Of a stretch of DNA of 64,000 nt, positions 24,655-35,255 are shown piece by piece. A program made the translations under genes and the position numbers. Below the pieces are notes generated by a model. The model searched no databases. It was given only the letters and a program-made list of their open reading frames with translations, and was not told where the DNA came from. The DNA is from Caprella mutica (Eukaryota; Arthropoda; Malacostraca; Amphipoda; Caprellidae). The DNA lies in contig CANNZV010002481.1 of NCBI GenBank assembly GCA_947561585.1, positions 1 through 64,000 on the forward strand, in the 5' to 3' direction. The number at the start of each line of letters is the position of its first letter. Positions within the stretch are counted from its first letter, which is position 1.

Positions 24655-25070
24655 TATGCATTTTGTATCCGTGGTACATCATAAAATAAAACGAAGGCCT
24701 TATTTTGTATCCGTGGTACATCATAAAATAAAATGAAGGTCTTATTTTGTACCCGTGGTACATCATAAAATAAAATGAAGGTCTTATTTTGTACCCGTGG
24801 TACATCATAAAATAAAGACCTAATTTTGTATCAGTGATACCTAATAAAATAAAATGAAGACCTTATTTTGAATCCGTGGTACATCATAAAATAAAACGAG
24901 GGCCTTATTTTGTATCCGTGGTACATCATAAAATAAAATGAAGGCCTGATTTTTTATCAGTGATACATCATAAAATAAATATTTTGTATCCGTATGAAGA
25001 CCTGATTTTATATCTGTGATACACCAAGAAAATAAAAAGAAGGCCTTTTTGTATCCACGATACCCCAAGT
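24655..25070. repeat. About 45-bp degenerate tandem repeat with GTATC..GTAC palindromes
   Basis: Unit TTATTTTGTATCCGTGGTAC, ATCATAAAATAAAATGAAGG, CC; about eight copies, with variants GTATCAGTGATAC and GTATCCACGATAC restoring the 13-bp palindrome type seen across the window. Confidence 0.85.
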
Positions 25071-25828
25071 AATTAATGATTAAATGAAAGTAAGGCTGGC
25101 ATCTGCACCAGTGACTGTTTTGCATATTCACCTCATGCAGTTCGCAATGTTACACAGAGATAATGGATCACGACGGAGGGTTATTACCACAGCAAACTCT
25201 TCTGTCTAGCTCATTTCAACCCCTAAAACACCGACTGTGCAGTTTCAGCTCCACAAGAAAACGTTCTCAGTTCAAACAGAATGCATTCAATGTAATAACT
25301 TTGTTCCTATCAATCGTTGGTACATACAATTTTGCACAGTATATTTATATGGTAAAAAGCTATGAACTGACAAAAGACCGTACAATTTATGCCAATAGTT
25401 TCCTAAGTATCGAATGTGTAGCGACTGCTCGACCCTCAGTCCTTTCGAGACCTAAATTTTGTCAGTGTGATTAGGGTTAACGTCTTGTAATTGGTACAGT
25501 ACATAGGAGAAAGAATTTAAAAGAGACTAGTAGCTCTTAGTAATGAAAAAATATTTCTTCAACAGCGAGGGTATATATTGTACTCATTTGTGATAAGAAG
25601 GCGTTCTATCATTTTGTACTCAGTTAAAAATGACAAACAATGCAAAGAGACAGCGTAGTCATTAGCATAGCATCAATTGACTGTGTGGTCTATGGACTAG
25701 TTTGGGTATAGACATTTTTACATAGGAATAGTATAGCAAATAAGTGAACCTTTAATACATTTGATAATAAGGATAACGATAATTTTGTTCAAATTGAGCA
25801 TCGTATTTTAATATGTATATAGTAACAG

Positions 25829-26047
25829 TAGGGAAGTTACGAGTTATCGACCAGTTCTTCATTTTCGATCATATTAAGGAAAATATATATTATTTGATTT
25901 TAACTTGTTATTTTAATTGGTATCCATGATACCTTCAGACATCATGGATACCAAATTACGGTTACTATATACCAATTAGAATTAAATTATATACATCATT
26001 CTAATGATCGAAAATGTGTAACTGATCGATAAATCGAAACTTACCCT
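25829..26047. mobile_element. AGGGTAAG foldback family copy
   Basis: Left GAGTTATCGACCAGTTC, right GTAACTGATCGATAAATCG..TTACCCT; core GGTATCCATGATACC then TTCAGACATCATGGATACC. Confidence 0.8.
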
Positions 26048-26336
26048 AGTAAACCGTAATTTATATCATTTAAATTATACCTTCATGTAGCTATCATGTT
26101 TCAAACCTGAATCGTGTGTGTTTTCAGATGAATGAAACATGAAAAAATACTGCCGGAAAGTTAGCTTATTCTATATTTAAATGCATTGATTACTGTATAA
26201 CATTAGCACCTGTAATTATAAAAAATATAATTATAAAATAGGTTCTAAATTTACAACATTAAAATATTTGTAGCCCGTAGGAATATACTTGATGGGTTAA
26301 AGTAAACAAAATCATTTAAAATATAAATAATAGAGT

Positions 26337-26476
26337 AGGGTAAGTGCTAAATTATCGGTCGCTGCCACATTTTCGGTCATATAAGAAAAAGTACACAAAA
26401 TTTAATTATTAGACACCGTGTTTTTTTATTTATTTAGCGAGAATGTGTAACCGTGTGATACTTCTGAACTAACCCT
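26337..26476. mobile_element. Diverged AGGGTAAG foldback copy without core
   Basis: Left AGGGTAAGTGCTAAATTATC and CACATTTTCGGTCATAT; right GAGAATGTGTAACCGTGTGAT..AACCCT. No GTATC centre. Confidence 0.6.
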
Positions 26477-27650
26477 ACCAGTTTTAGACTTAGAAATTAG
26501 ATTTTATAAATTACTTCTTGGCTAAAATGAAAAATCAGGATTTGATGATTTATATTGTTGCGCAGTATAAAATATATTTAGGCTATACATATTTTTAATT
26601 TAAACTTTAAAAGGAAAATAATTAAAGAATAAAATGTTAAAAATAAATGTAAATATATAAATATATAAAAACAAAAGTAAATAGGTACCTACCTATATGT
26701 AGGCTATATAAAAAATGAAATGTAGAAACAACTGTAATAATTAAACATAGAAGTGAATTAAATATAAAACGTATAAATAAATAATAAAAATAAATTTGAA
26801 ATAAATAGGTAGGGATACAATTTTTTTAAATAAAAATCTATAAATAGATTATGAAGTACTCACCATTTTTACAGTCAGCTCTTTTTGTTCTTTTTAGTAA
26901 CATTGGAAAGCAGTTTACAATCATCAGTTCATCACGTACAGGAACTTAATAAATAAATGTAAAAAGTTCTATCTGTAGCATAGGGGTAGTGGTGAGCTTT
27001 TTGTGACAACTCTGATGGAGTAGGTACTGAACACCTGAAAATGGGCAAACTATTTAGTTACCTATCCTTAAAATAAATATAAAATTAAAAACAATTTAGG
27101 TAGTTACCCATAAAAAAATAGTTACCATTGAAATAATTTATAAAAATATAAACAATACTATTTCTTATCCGGTAGAAAATTAACTACCTACCCATAAAAT
27201 AATTTGTACCTAGGATCAAAACATTTAAATATATTGAAATTAATAAACCTAGCCTAGTTACCAACTTGCACCGAAATTTTACAACAAAAACATAAGTACC
27301 TAATAGAGAACCTAACAAAATTGATGGAAATTTAAAGAAAATTAGAAAAAAAACAATATTGCTTACGGTAAAGTGGAAAATAAAAAGATACTACACCTAT
27401 TCCGTGTAGGTGGAAATGTGGTAGGTAATCGTTATAGTCTACGACGACGTTAAAAAGATTATTTGGATATGAAATTCCCTGCCTAGAGTCTTCACCAAAA
27501 AAAAGTTTAAATATAGATAGTTTAGTAGCCTAAGGTAGGTCATAGTAGGTACTCGTACACAACAAAAAGTACATTGACCCAGGTATGATAAAATGAAAAG
27601 TATCTAACAAATTAGTTAGGCCTAGCCGCCTAGGTACCTACCTACCATCT

Positions 27651-27668
27651 AAGTTAGGTACCTAACTT
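27651..27668. other. Perfect 18-bp palindrome
   Basis: AAGTTAGGTACCTAACTT, within a stretch (27600-27670) rich in AGGTACCTACC-type sequence. Confidence 0.85.
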
Positions 27669-30600
27669 TGAAGATTCTCATTTTACTCAGGTACCTTTTA
27701 ACATTAATTTTTCACAATTTAAATTACAACTTGTTACCCATAATAAATGTAGGTAACTATCACTAAATATGGCGGCCTAATCTTAAAATTCTTTAATAAA
27801 TTGATTATTTGTGTTTAAATAATATAAGACAGCCCATCATCTTACCTCTCAGAGATGGTTAACATTTTCAAACATATAATTAGTTGTTTTTTCCGAAAAA
27901 GTATGATGAAATATTATCAATGATTGATTACCAATTCGGCAAATCCACAATACTCACAAATAAGTATAAATTAAACAACGTATAAAATATATTGGCAAGA
28001 ATAACTAGTAGGTATATATGTATTAACTGGCCATTAAATAAATATAAAACAAAAGCCTAAGATTATTGATAAAATTGAAGTAAACTGTATTAATATAAGA
28101 AAATTCACTAGGTACTATTTCAAATATTAATTGATTCACAAAGAAAACTTATTGATAAATGAAATAGTAATATAATAAAAACTATTTGTAAATACTATAT
28201 ATGGAACTTAATTGCATGAAGAGAAATGTGGCAATAATTTTAGGTATCACCTCTAATTTTACATCTAGTTCGATTGCGTATCACAGTTGCACAACTTGCT
28301 AGTGATTTAATATCTAGTTCTACATCAATTAGAACTACAACAGATTCACTCAATATCTTATAATTACAGTGATAAAGTTGCTACCACTTGTATCTAATAA
28401 TGCAGATAGTCTTGATAATAAATCCAACGCGATTTGTGAGAAATATATTCATGCTACGTCTACCTAAGTATGATGTTAACCTTGTCTGTGTCCTTGTCAA
28501 GAATCTACCCCCTGCCGATAAAGCATTGACCTAATCAATTGTCGTAGTGAACCACATGAACTAATACTACTCTCCAACGAACGTAAAAATGAAAGCGAAA
28601 CTCTTGGAAAGTGGATGTGGCGTCAGTGTATAGGTAGGTAGTAGGTAATGGTTGCGTACTATCTCCTCAGTTTACGCCCTGAATTTTGGCGCCTAATTTC
28701 CAAAAGTTATATTATACCTACCTTCATATTCAGTAGATAGATAATACGTTTATTTTTATCATGTCAAATTAGTTTTATAATTGAGAAAGACTGAAATTAG
28801 ATCTGCCAGAAACACCAGAGCGTACAGGAACCAATCATACCCCGAGGGAAATTGAAAGTACTCACGTACGAACGAACAGACTGAAATCCGATATGCAGGA
28901 CTGTTTTCAAGGCACATTTTGTAGAGGTTTTTTGCTCCTTTGTTCAGAAGTGAAAATGATTTCAACTCGGTGCCACTTTTTAGTAACAGTTATGAGTTTA
29001 TAATAATAGAATGCAAGAAGGTGTACGTAAACGTTCAATTAGTTGGTACCTTGAATCCTAGATGCTAGATTATCGACGTTGTAGAATATCTACTCCACAT
29101 GGGAAGCGTATTTTTTAATCAACTTTCTAACCTCAAAAATGGAAATAAGCGTAAAATCAATTTCGAAAAAGTATCAGAAAGGGAGATTTGAAAAATGGCA
29201 TTGATCAAATTCTACGAAACAATCGTAGCTTTTTTCTCAATCTTAACTTTTACTCCCACCATAAGTGCAGGAATTATCAGGAAAATCAATTCATACATCT
29301 GTATTATAAGTATCGGTTCATTCTTCTAAAATAGGAAGATTAGGATAATGTAGCAGTATACTCAGGCATGTAATTAAGATCACAGTACTAAGATAGTAGG
29401 TGTGAAACATAGGTCAATCAGAGATTTCTAAAGTTCAGATTGGTTCATGACCTCTATTAACGCCCACTTTCCGAGACAGAGAAAGTCATTTGATTAAGTG
29501 GTCTTCGTACTGTCGAACATGAAATAATAATCTGGTTTTTATCTCAATTTAGTACAAGAAATTGCCGCAATACCATAAACGGGTGATGGTGCCACACATC
29601 CGTTTGAACTAGTATACTAGATTTACATATCTAGCTTATCATTCAAGGCTAGATCTTTCAGGGTTACCTAGCTACTGAAATGTGTAAATATTCAACTTTA
29701 TGTAGTATGCAAAAAACTGATAAATTAGAGAGATCATTATGCTAATTGGAATGATTATAAAGTGAACAATGCTGGGAAACAAAAAATCTCCATAAGTCTC
29801 TCATATACACACTGAACCAATTACCGAACTACTAAAAGAAGATAATGAAAATAGCTAAGCCTTCCTTATTTCAACATAGTAACGTCATATAAAGTTTAAG
29901 TGGTCACTGGTTCTATAGACGCAGGATTACGATAAAAATACCTAGATGTCAGATTATAATAACCTAGGAAGGAATTTAAGGATTCCATTGTTGATGAAAT
30001 CGAAAGGGATTTGCTTGAGGAGACCTTTCAACTTAATGCTGTAGAGTTTTACCGTTGATTCATTGATAGTAAAGCCTGTTTGATAGATCTGCTATCTTAG
30101 ACAGGTGGCATTATTTGAAATGTTTGAAATATTGAAAGGTTAAACCTGGACAAGATTGTTTGACAATCTGTTTTAATAGATAGGTTTGTTTTTGAACATT
30201 TTCTAAATTATCCTAAACCCAGTAATCCAAAGAATTATTATTGTGAATAAAATCTTTCGGTGAAAACAGATCAGACAAAAAGTGCGGGAGCAGAATATAT
30301 TGTAGACCCTAGAGATGTAGAAAATGTTCCACATGACTTTCAAGTAGCGCACAAATCTCCATATAATTTACCTAATGCTCATCTCATGTCAATTCTATAT
30401 CTATCGCATCTGCCAGTCCGGTTCCAATAGATCTTTTTTATTCACAATTTCTTTAAACCGTCCAAATTAGAGGCCTCTGACATCTGTAGATAGGTTTAGC
30501 AATGCTAGTGACGGGTAGCAGATGAACCAGGAGACAAGAGGAGGTTACACAAAACCCAGAAGCTCTTGTATGTTAATCACTCACTGTATATAATGGTTGT

Positions 30601-31264
30601 CAGCTTGATCCGGACTTCAGAAGAGTGAGAGTTATTGCCTACAGTCGGCTTAAAAGATTTCTATACTGAATTGCTATACTGAAATTGATTGAAAAGGTCA
30701 ATTTTATGTTTCAATCATCTAAGAAATTATCATCAAGGTGTTATACTGTTCAGGTTGATAGAATTTTTTTAGAAGATTTTAGTCGATGTTGTAGAGTGAC
30801 TGAAATTGCTGTGGTGCCATAGGCTATCTTTTCTATTTTTTTTTTCTCTGGCTTCGCTTTTTGTAGGTTAATACTTCACACTCAGTGGTAAAATTAACCA
30901 GCAATTGTTTCAGTAGGTCGTTATATATTAAGTTTCAGTTGGAGCTTTCTTCGTGGTTTTGAAACAGACACTTTTCATGACCTGGGGCACGAAAATTCTT
31001 CAATCTAAAACGTGAACTTAGGTACAAATTATAAGGATTACCTTAAATTTAGTGGAGACGAAGCTATTTATAATTTTCAGCTTTCGTAGATTTTGCTGTA
31101 GATTCAAGATTTAGGTACTTAAAACAAATTTTTACTAGTAACACCAGATCTAGCGAATCCCGGTTACAATTATACATGGCTTCAAATTTTATTTTAGTTG
31201 GAGATAAATAATGTAGTGTTTACTTTGAATTTAACCATAGAAAATTTGGGAAAATGTTAATTGA

Positions 31265-31604
31265 AAGATCCAGGCTACGGGGAAAAATGAGTTTATTGCA
31301 AAATGTTATAAAAGTATCAAACTAAGATCTAGGATCGTCAATCTGAATATAGCATAAAATTCGGTTCAATATATATCGTTTATATATTTATGTATGATTT
31401 TAAAGTTTTTGATACTATGTGTGCAATAATAAGTAAAACGGCTATAGTAGAGTTTTGATTATAAAAATCTTGTAAAACATTAAAAAAGAAGTAGGTATAT
31501 GCTATCAAATAACATAGAGTTTATAGCAAAAGGATAAGAAATATTAGTGACTAGTCTTATTGATTTATCTAGCTACCATGCAAAAATTTACTTGGAGGGA
31601 CCTT
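31265..31604. mobile_element. Shorter, older copy of the TTAA-flanked element
   Basis: Aligns by eye with 37687-38267 along most of its length: shared AAATGAGTTTATT near the left, AATTCGGTTCA in the middle, GATAAGAAA..TTAG, and TTACTTGGAGGGACCTTC at the right. The flanking TTAA has decayed to TTGA and TTCA. It lacks the internal insertion. Confidence 0.7.
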
Positions 31605-32982
31605 CAAATATAAGTTAGTATGGGCATAAATTATGAGACGCCATAAAATTAGCACAAACAGGTCTTATCTTCCTCCAATTCGAACAGAATTGAACCGAAA
31701 TTTCGCTTTTTTAATCTACAGAATTGCAAAACAAACTTCCTACTTTATTAACAGAATCAACGTCAATTTTAAATTTTAAAAACTTTTCAAAGAATTTACC
31801 TTTACTGTTTTTTAATATTTGTAGATTTTTTTCAGTTAGGTTTCACAAGTTTTAACTTTCCCAGATCCTTAGCTGCATCTAATTTGTATTTTTAATTTGA
31901 ATTGTATATGTTTTTAGTTCATTTTGTATATATTTTTTTCAAAAAGAAATAGATAAATAAAATAAAAGGACAAAGCTTAAAAACTGTATTCCGACTTTTT
32001 TCTCTCACTATTCATATGTCAAAAAACGCTCAATCATCTGAATTACTAGCAAATTTCACTGAATTAAATTCTTTTCAGTTTTCAATACCCTCGTAACTTT
32101 CTTTTCCTTCAAATCTCCATACCAATCTTTTTACTTTCTATTTCTCATTTACTCAGATTTAATTTCTTGGAATCCATAGCCTTTTATTTCTTCTTTAATT
32201 CTTTCACCCCATAAATTTGACATGAACCCCCTTGACCTTGAAAAAGAAAGCTATCTTATTTCCTTAATTATCTCTAGGTACAAAAAATGAAGAAACTATT
32301 CTACTTTACATACGAAAACCTATTTATGAATCACCTCTGGCGCAAACCCAAGTAGCCATTAAGCTAAGCGTATTTGGTAGCACTGATGACGTCACAGACC
32401 TCTAAACCAATCAGAGCTACCAACGTCATCATAGCAGAAAGGTTGAAAATAATCATAGCAATGAGGTCAGAAAAGTAGGTTTTATTGTGGCTATGCCATT
32501 TTGCCGGTGGCTATCATTACCAGTCAGGATTATACGACACTGGCATTGTAGCTACACTTTTCGGTGTCCTTTTTCCTTCGGTATAATGTATCCTTTTTAT
32601 GGGGGAGGGGAGATATATGTGGGGGGAGAGGGGGGGATATGTCATTGAACTTTAAATCGTGTGAAGGAAGTTGTGGTGCGATTTCTTACGGTGATAACGA
32701 AACCAATCGGTACAGGTTTTAATCTCATTTGCATGTATTATAAAAATAATATATGCCTTTTAAACAGGGTTTGACTATTTTATATGTAGCCATTATATAA
32801 ATAAAATCTTGATCTACTAATTTTGAGTGATCTAACTGAAGGATTAATAAATTAATAAATTTCTTTGGAAATAAATAAAATAAAGTTATAGTTAAACAAA
32901 GTTCTAAAATGATAATGAAAAGATTTCAGCCATTAAACTTTTTTATTTATTATTTATACGTACATACACAGACAGAATGTAT
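31605..32982. other. AT-rich stretch; one hairpin and a G-rich run
   Basis: TTGGTAGC..GCTACCAA (about 32373-32422) forms an 8-bp stem whose loop holds TGATGACGTCA. A G-rich run GGGGGAGGGGAGATATATGT, GGGGGGAGAGGGGGG follows (about 32602-32636). No gene seen. Confidence 0.55.
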
Positions 32983-33101
32983 AGGGTAAGTTCCGAGTTA
33001 TCGGACACTTCCATAATTTCGATCATGCAATGATACTTTTTTTTACTTTGTTCTTACATTACCGAAAACATAGACCCGTTCAATAACTCCGAACATACCC
33101 T
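32983..33101. mobile_element. AGGGTAAG foldback copy without core (119 bp)
   Basis: Left AGGGTAAGTTCCGAGTTATC, GGACACTTCC; right CCGTTCAATAACTCCGAACA then TACCCT. T-rich loop. Confidence 0.7.
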
Positions 33102-33584
33102 AGTATCTAAATAATTATAACATTTTTATTGATTAAAGTAATCATGATTGTATTTTATTCCTAATAAAAAGATAATGTAGAACAAATTAAAGTTTAATTA
33201 AGTTATTTAATATTAAATATGATTTATTATCACATATACTCTACCACGAATTTTTTCGATTAAAATCTATATTAGAAAATTAAAAGAAAGAAACACTTGC
33301 GCCAAGTTAATTTATGCTCGTGAATGCAGGAAAGATACTCCGTGTGATCACAGTTTCCAAGGATTAAAATTATCAAATTACAACAGTTTGAAGTTATTTT
33401 TCAATAATTCTATTTTTTATTAATAAAAAAGTAGATAACTTATCGGAAAATACTTTCCAACAACCATAGGAGTAGAATAATACTTAAATAATCTGAGTAA
33501 ATTAAATAAAAGAACATGGAGTAAAATATACATACTATTTGGTAGATGAAATGGACACAGAAAGAGTTTAGCACTAAAAAATTG

Positions 33585-33800
33585 TAAACACGTGTTAAAG
33601 CATGTGCACACGTGTTCTAATACGTTTGCACGTGCTTTTAACAGGCCTAAGTGTGTGTTTAATACGTCTGAACGTGCTTTAACACGCTTGGCAGTGTTCT
33701 AACACGCTTAAACGTGTTTTAACACGCTTGAACGTGTTGAAACACACCTACACGTGTTTTATACGTTTGAACGTGCTCTAACACGTTCGATCCTGCCTGA
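33585..33800. repeat. About 20-bp degenerate repeat rich in ACGTG
   Basis: Ten or so units like ACACGCTTGAACGTGTTTTA; at least eight ACGTG cores, three as ACACGTGT/GCACGTGC palindromes. It lies about 1.3 kb past the FRRS1-like stop. Confidence 0.8.
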
Positions 33801-33926
33801 ACACTGTTCTAATTAGTTTGTCCTAATATTAATTTAGGTAGACGTTTCTATTTATTTCTACATTTTTTTAACTTTGAGGCACTTACAAAAAACCTTAAAA
33901 TCTATTTGGTCGACATTCCTACTTAT

Positions 33927-34119
33927 AGGGTAAATGGGGTAAATTGTGAGTCATCGAACACATCCATATTATCGTACATATAATTTAGCATCTTAATTCG
34001 TTCTATAAAGTTTTTACTATATATACGAAAATATAATGAAAACTATATAAAATAACTAATTAAATTATTGAATGTGTCCGATAATATGGATGCGTACGAC
34101 AACACGTAACTCACCCCAT
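33927..34119. mobile_element. Diverged foldback relative (TCGAACACATCC type)
   Basis: GTGAGTCATCGAACACATCC and ATATTATCGTACATA on the left pair with GTCCGATAATATGGATG..GTAACTCACCCC on the right. It has the same layout as the family but distinct arm sequence, so possibly a sister family. Confidence 0.6.
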
Positions 34120-34234
34120 TAGAGACAGTGAAAATAACCCATCAGCTACCCTGCACTGAGGGTCATTTCTGTGAGATTATTATTCATTATCACTAGTGTA
34201 GACTATTTCTATTTACAGTAATAAATATACGAAT

Positions 34235-34458
34235 AGGGTAAGGGACCAATTATCGGTCAGATTCACATCTTCGGTCATGGAAGAGAAAAAAGTTATAATA
34301 ATAATTTTTTTATTTTACTTGGTATCCATGATGCCTTCAAGTATCATGGATACCAATTAAAATTTTCAGGTAGCATGGATACCAATTAAAATTGAATAAT
34401 AATTATTTTATAGTTTTTTCTTATATGATCGAAGATGTGAAGCTGACCAATAATTCGT
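34235..34458. mobile_element. AGGGTAAG foldback family copy with duplicated core
   Basis: Left AGGGTAAGGGACCAATTATC, CACATCTTCGGTCATGG; right ATGATCGAAGATGTGAAGCT..AATAATTCG. The centre has GGTATCCATGATGCC, AAGTATCATGGATACC and one more ATGGATACCAATTAAAAT unit. About 200 bases beyond the 18-bp minisatellite after the gene. Confidence 0.75.
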
Positions 34459-34687
34459 AGATATAAGAATAGTTTAATGCACTAAGACACATTGGATAGT
34501 AATGATTATAATAGATAGAAAATTCATTTTCAATAATTAGAATTTATAAAAAAAAACATTGATTTGATAAAATAGAGTACAAACTTCTATGATGTGACAA
34601 CATGATATATTTAAAAAATTAAAAGTCATTTTTGGGAAATATTTGAAAAATTTGATAGAATTCTTTGTTAAAATTTAAAACCTTTAA

Positions 34688-35030
34688 TTGCACATGACAT
34701 TATCCAACACAGGGACTTTTAATTGCATATAGACCTTTAATTTCACATAGACATTTAATTTCACATAGACCTTTAATTTCACATAGACCTTTATTGTCAC
34801 ATAGACCTTTAATTTCAAATAGACCTTTATTGTCACATAGACCTTTAATTTCAAATAGACTTTTAATTTCACATAGACCTTTAATTTCACATAGACCTTT
34901 AATTTCACATAGACCTTTATTGTCACATAGACCTTTAATTTCAAATAGACTTTTAATTTCACATAGACCTTTAATTTCACATAGACCTTTAATTTCAAAT
35001 AGACCTTTACAAACCTTACTTGCACATAAA
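34688..35030 (-). repeat. 18-bp minisatellite just after the FRRS1-like stop, rich in poly(A) hexamers
   Basis: About 19 copies of an 18-bp unit (plus strand ACCTTTAATTTCACATAG, variants CAAATAG and ATTGTCAC). It starts about 90 bases past the stop codon, so it is probably 3' UTR. On the gene's strand the standard unit contains ATTAAA, and three variant units contain AATAAA (34921-34916, 34831-34826, 34795-34790). The first AATAAA is about 200 nt after the stop. No other poly(A) signal is obvious nearer the stop. Confidence 0.85.
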
Positions 35031-35120
35031 CCCGATAAGTGATTATTCAAACAAGAACAGATTTTTCAATAATTTTTACCACCCCGTTCCTTGCTCAAAA
35101 TTTGTGTGGACAACCTATTC

Positions 35121-35255
35121 TCATTTCTCCCAGAACTTCACCCCCCAGTCCTCCAGCTGCTCATCCCCCAGCACTATCACACTAATGAGACCAGCAGTCA
35201 CCAGCCAAACCACAAGCAGGTACAGAGCCAGCATGAACTTTCTGAACAGGGCACC
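35121..35255 (-). CDS. FRRS1: FRRS1-like exon 15: last helix, C-terminus and stop
   Basis: 135 nt including TGA at 35123-35121; acceptor TTTTTTTTCACAG. Residues 612-655: GALFRKFMLALYLLVVWLVT begins helix 6 (about 618-641), followed by a short acidic tail ending WGVKFWEK. The L-A-L-Y motif in this last helix is also seen in vertebrate FRRS1 as I recall it. The terminal exon sits within 100 bases of an 18-bp minisatellite. Confidence 0.93.
   Translation of the reverse strand, partial: GALFRKFMLALYLLVVWLVTAGLISVIVLGDEQLEDWGVKFWEK

Larger units (their letters stand above)
25071..31264. other. About 6 kb of AT-rich sequence without a recognisable gene
   Basis: Apart from two foldback copies (25829, 26337) and the palindrome at 27651, I find no exon chain, RNA gene or tandem array. 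A 103-codon frame at 25163-25474 lacks any recognisable domain. 26600-27750 is enriched in AGGTACCTA-like words. 29395-29500 resembles the reverse complement of 57130-57230 (CACTTTCCGAG / CTCGGAAAGTG), an unclassified dispersed repeat. Confidence 0.6.

Noticed and set aside
25163..25474. 103-codon frame starting MDHDGGLL
   Set aside because: No domain, signal peptide or homology I recognise, and no flanking exons. The length is only slightly above what chance gives here.
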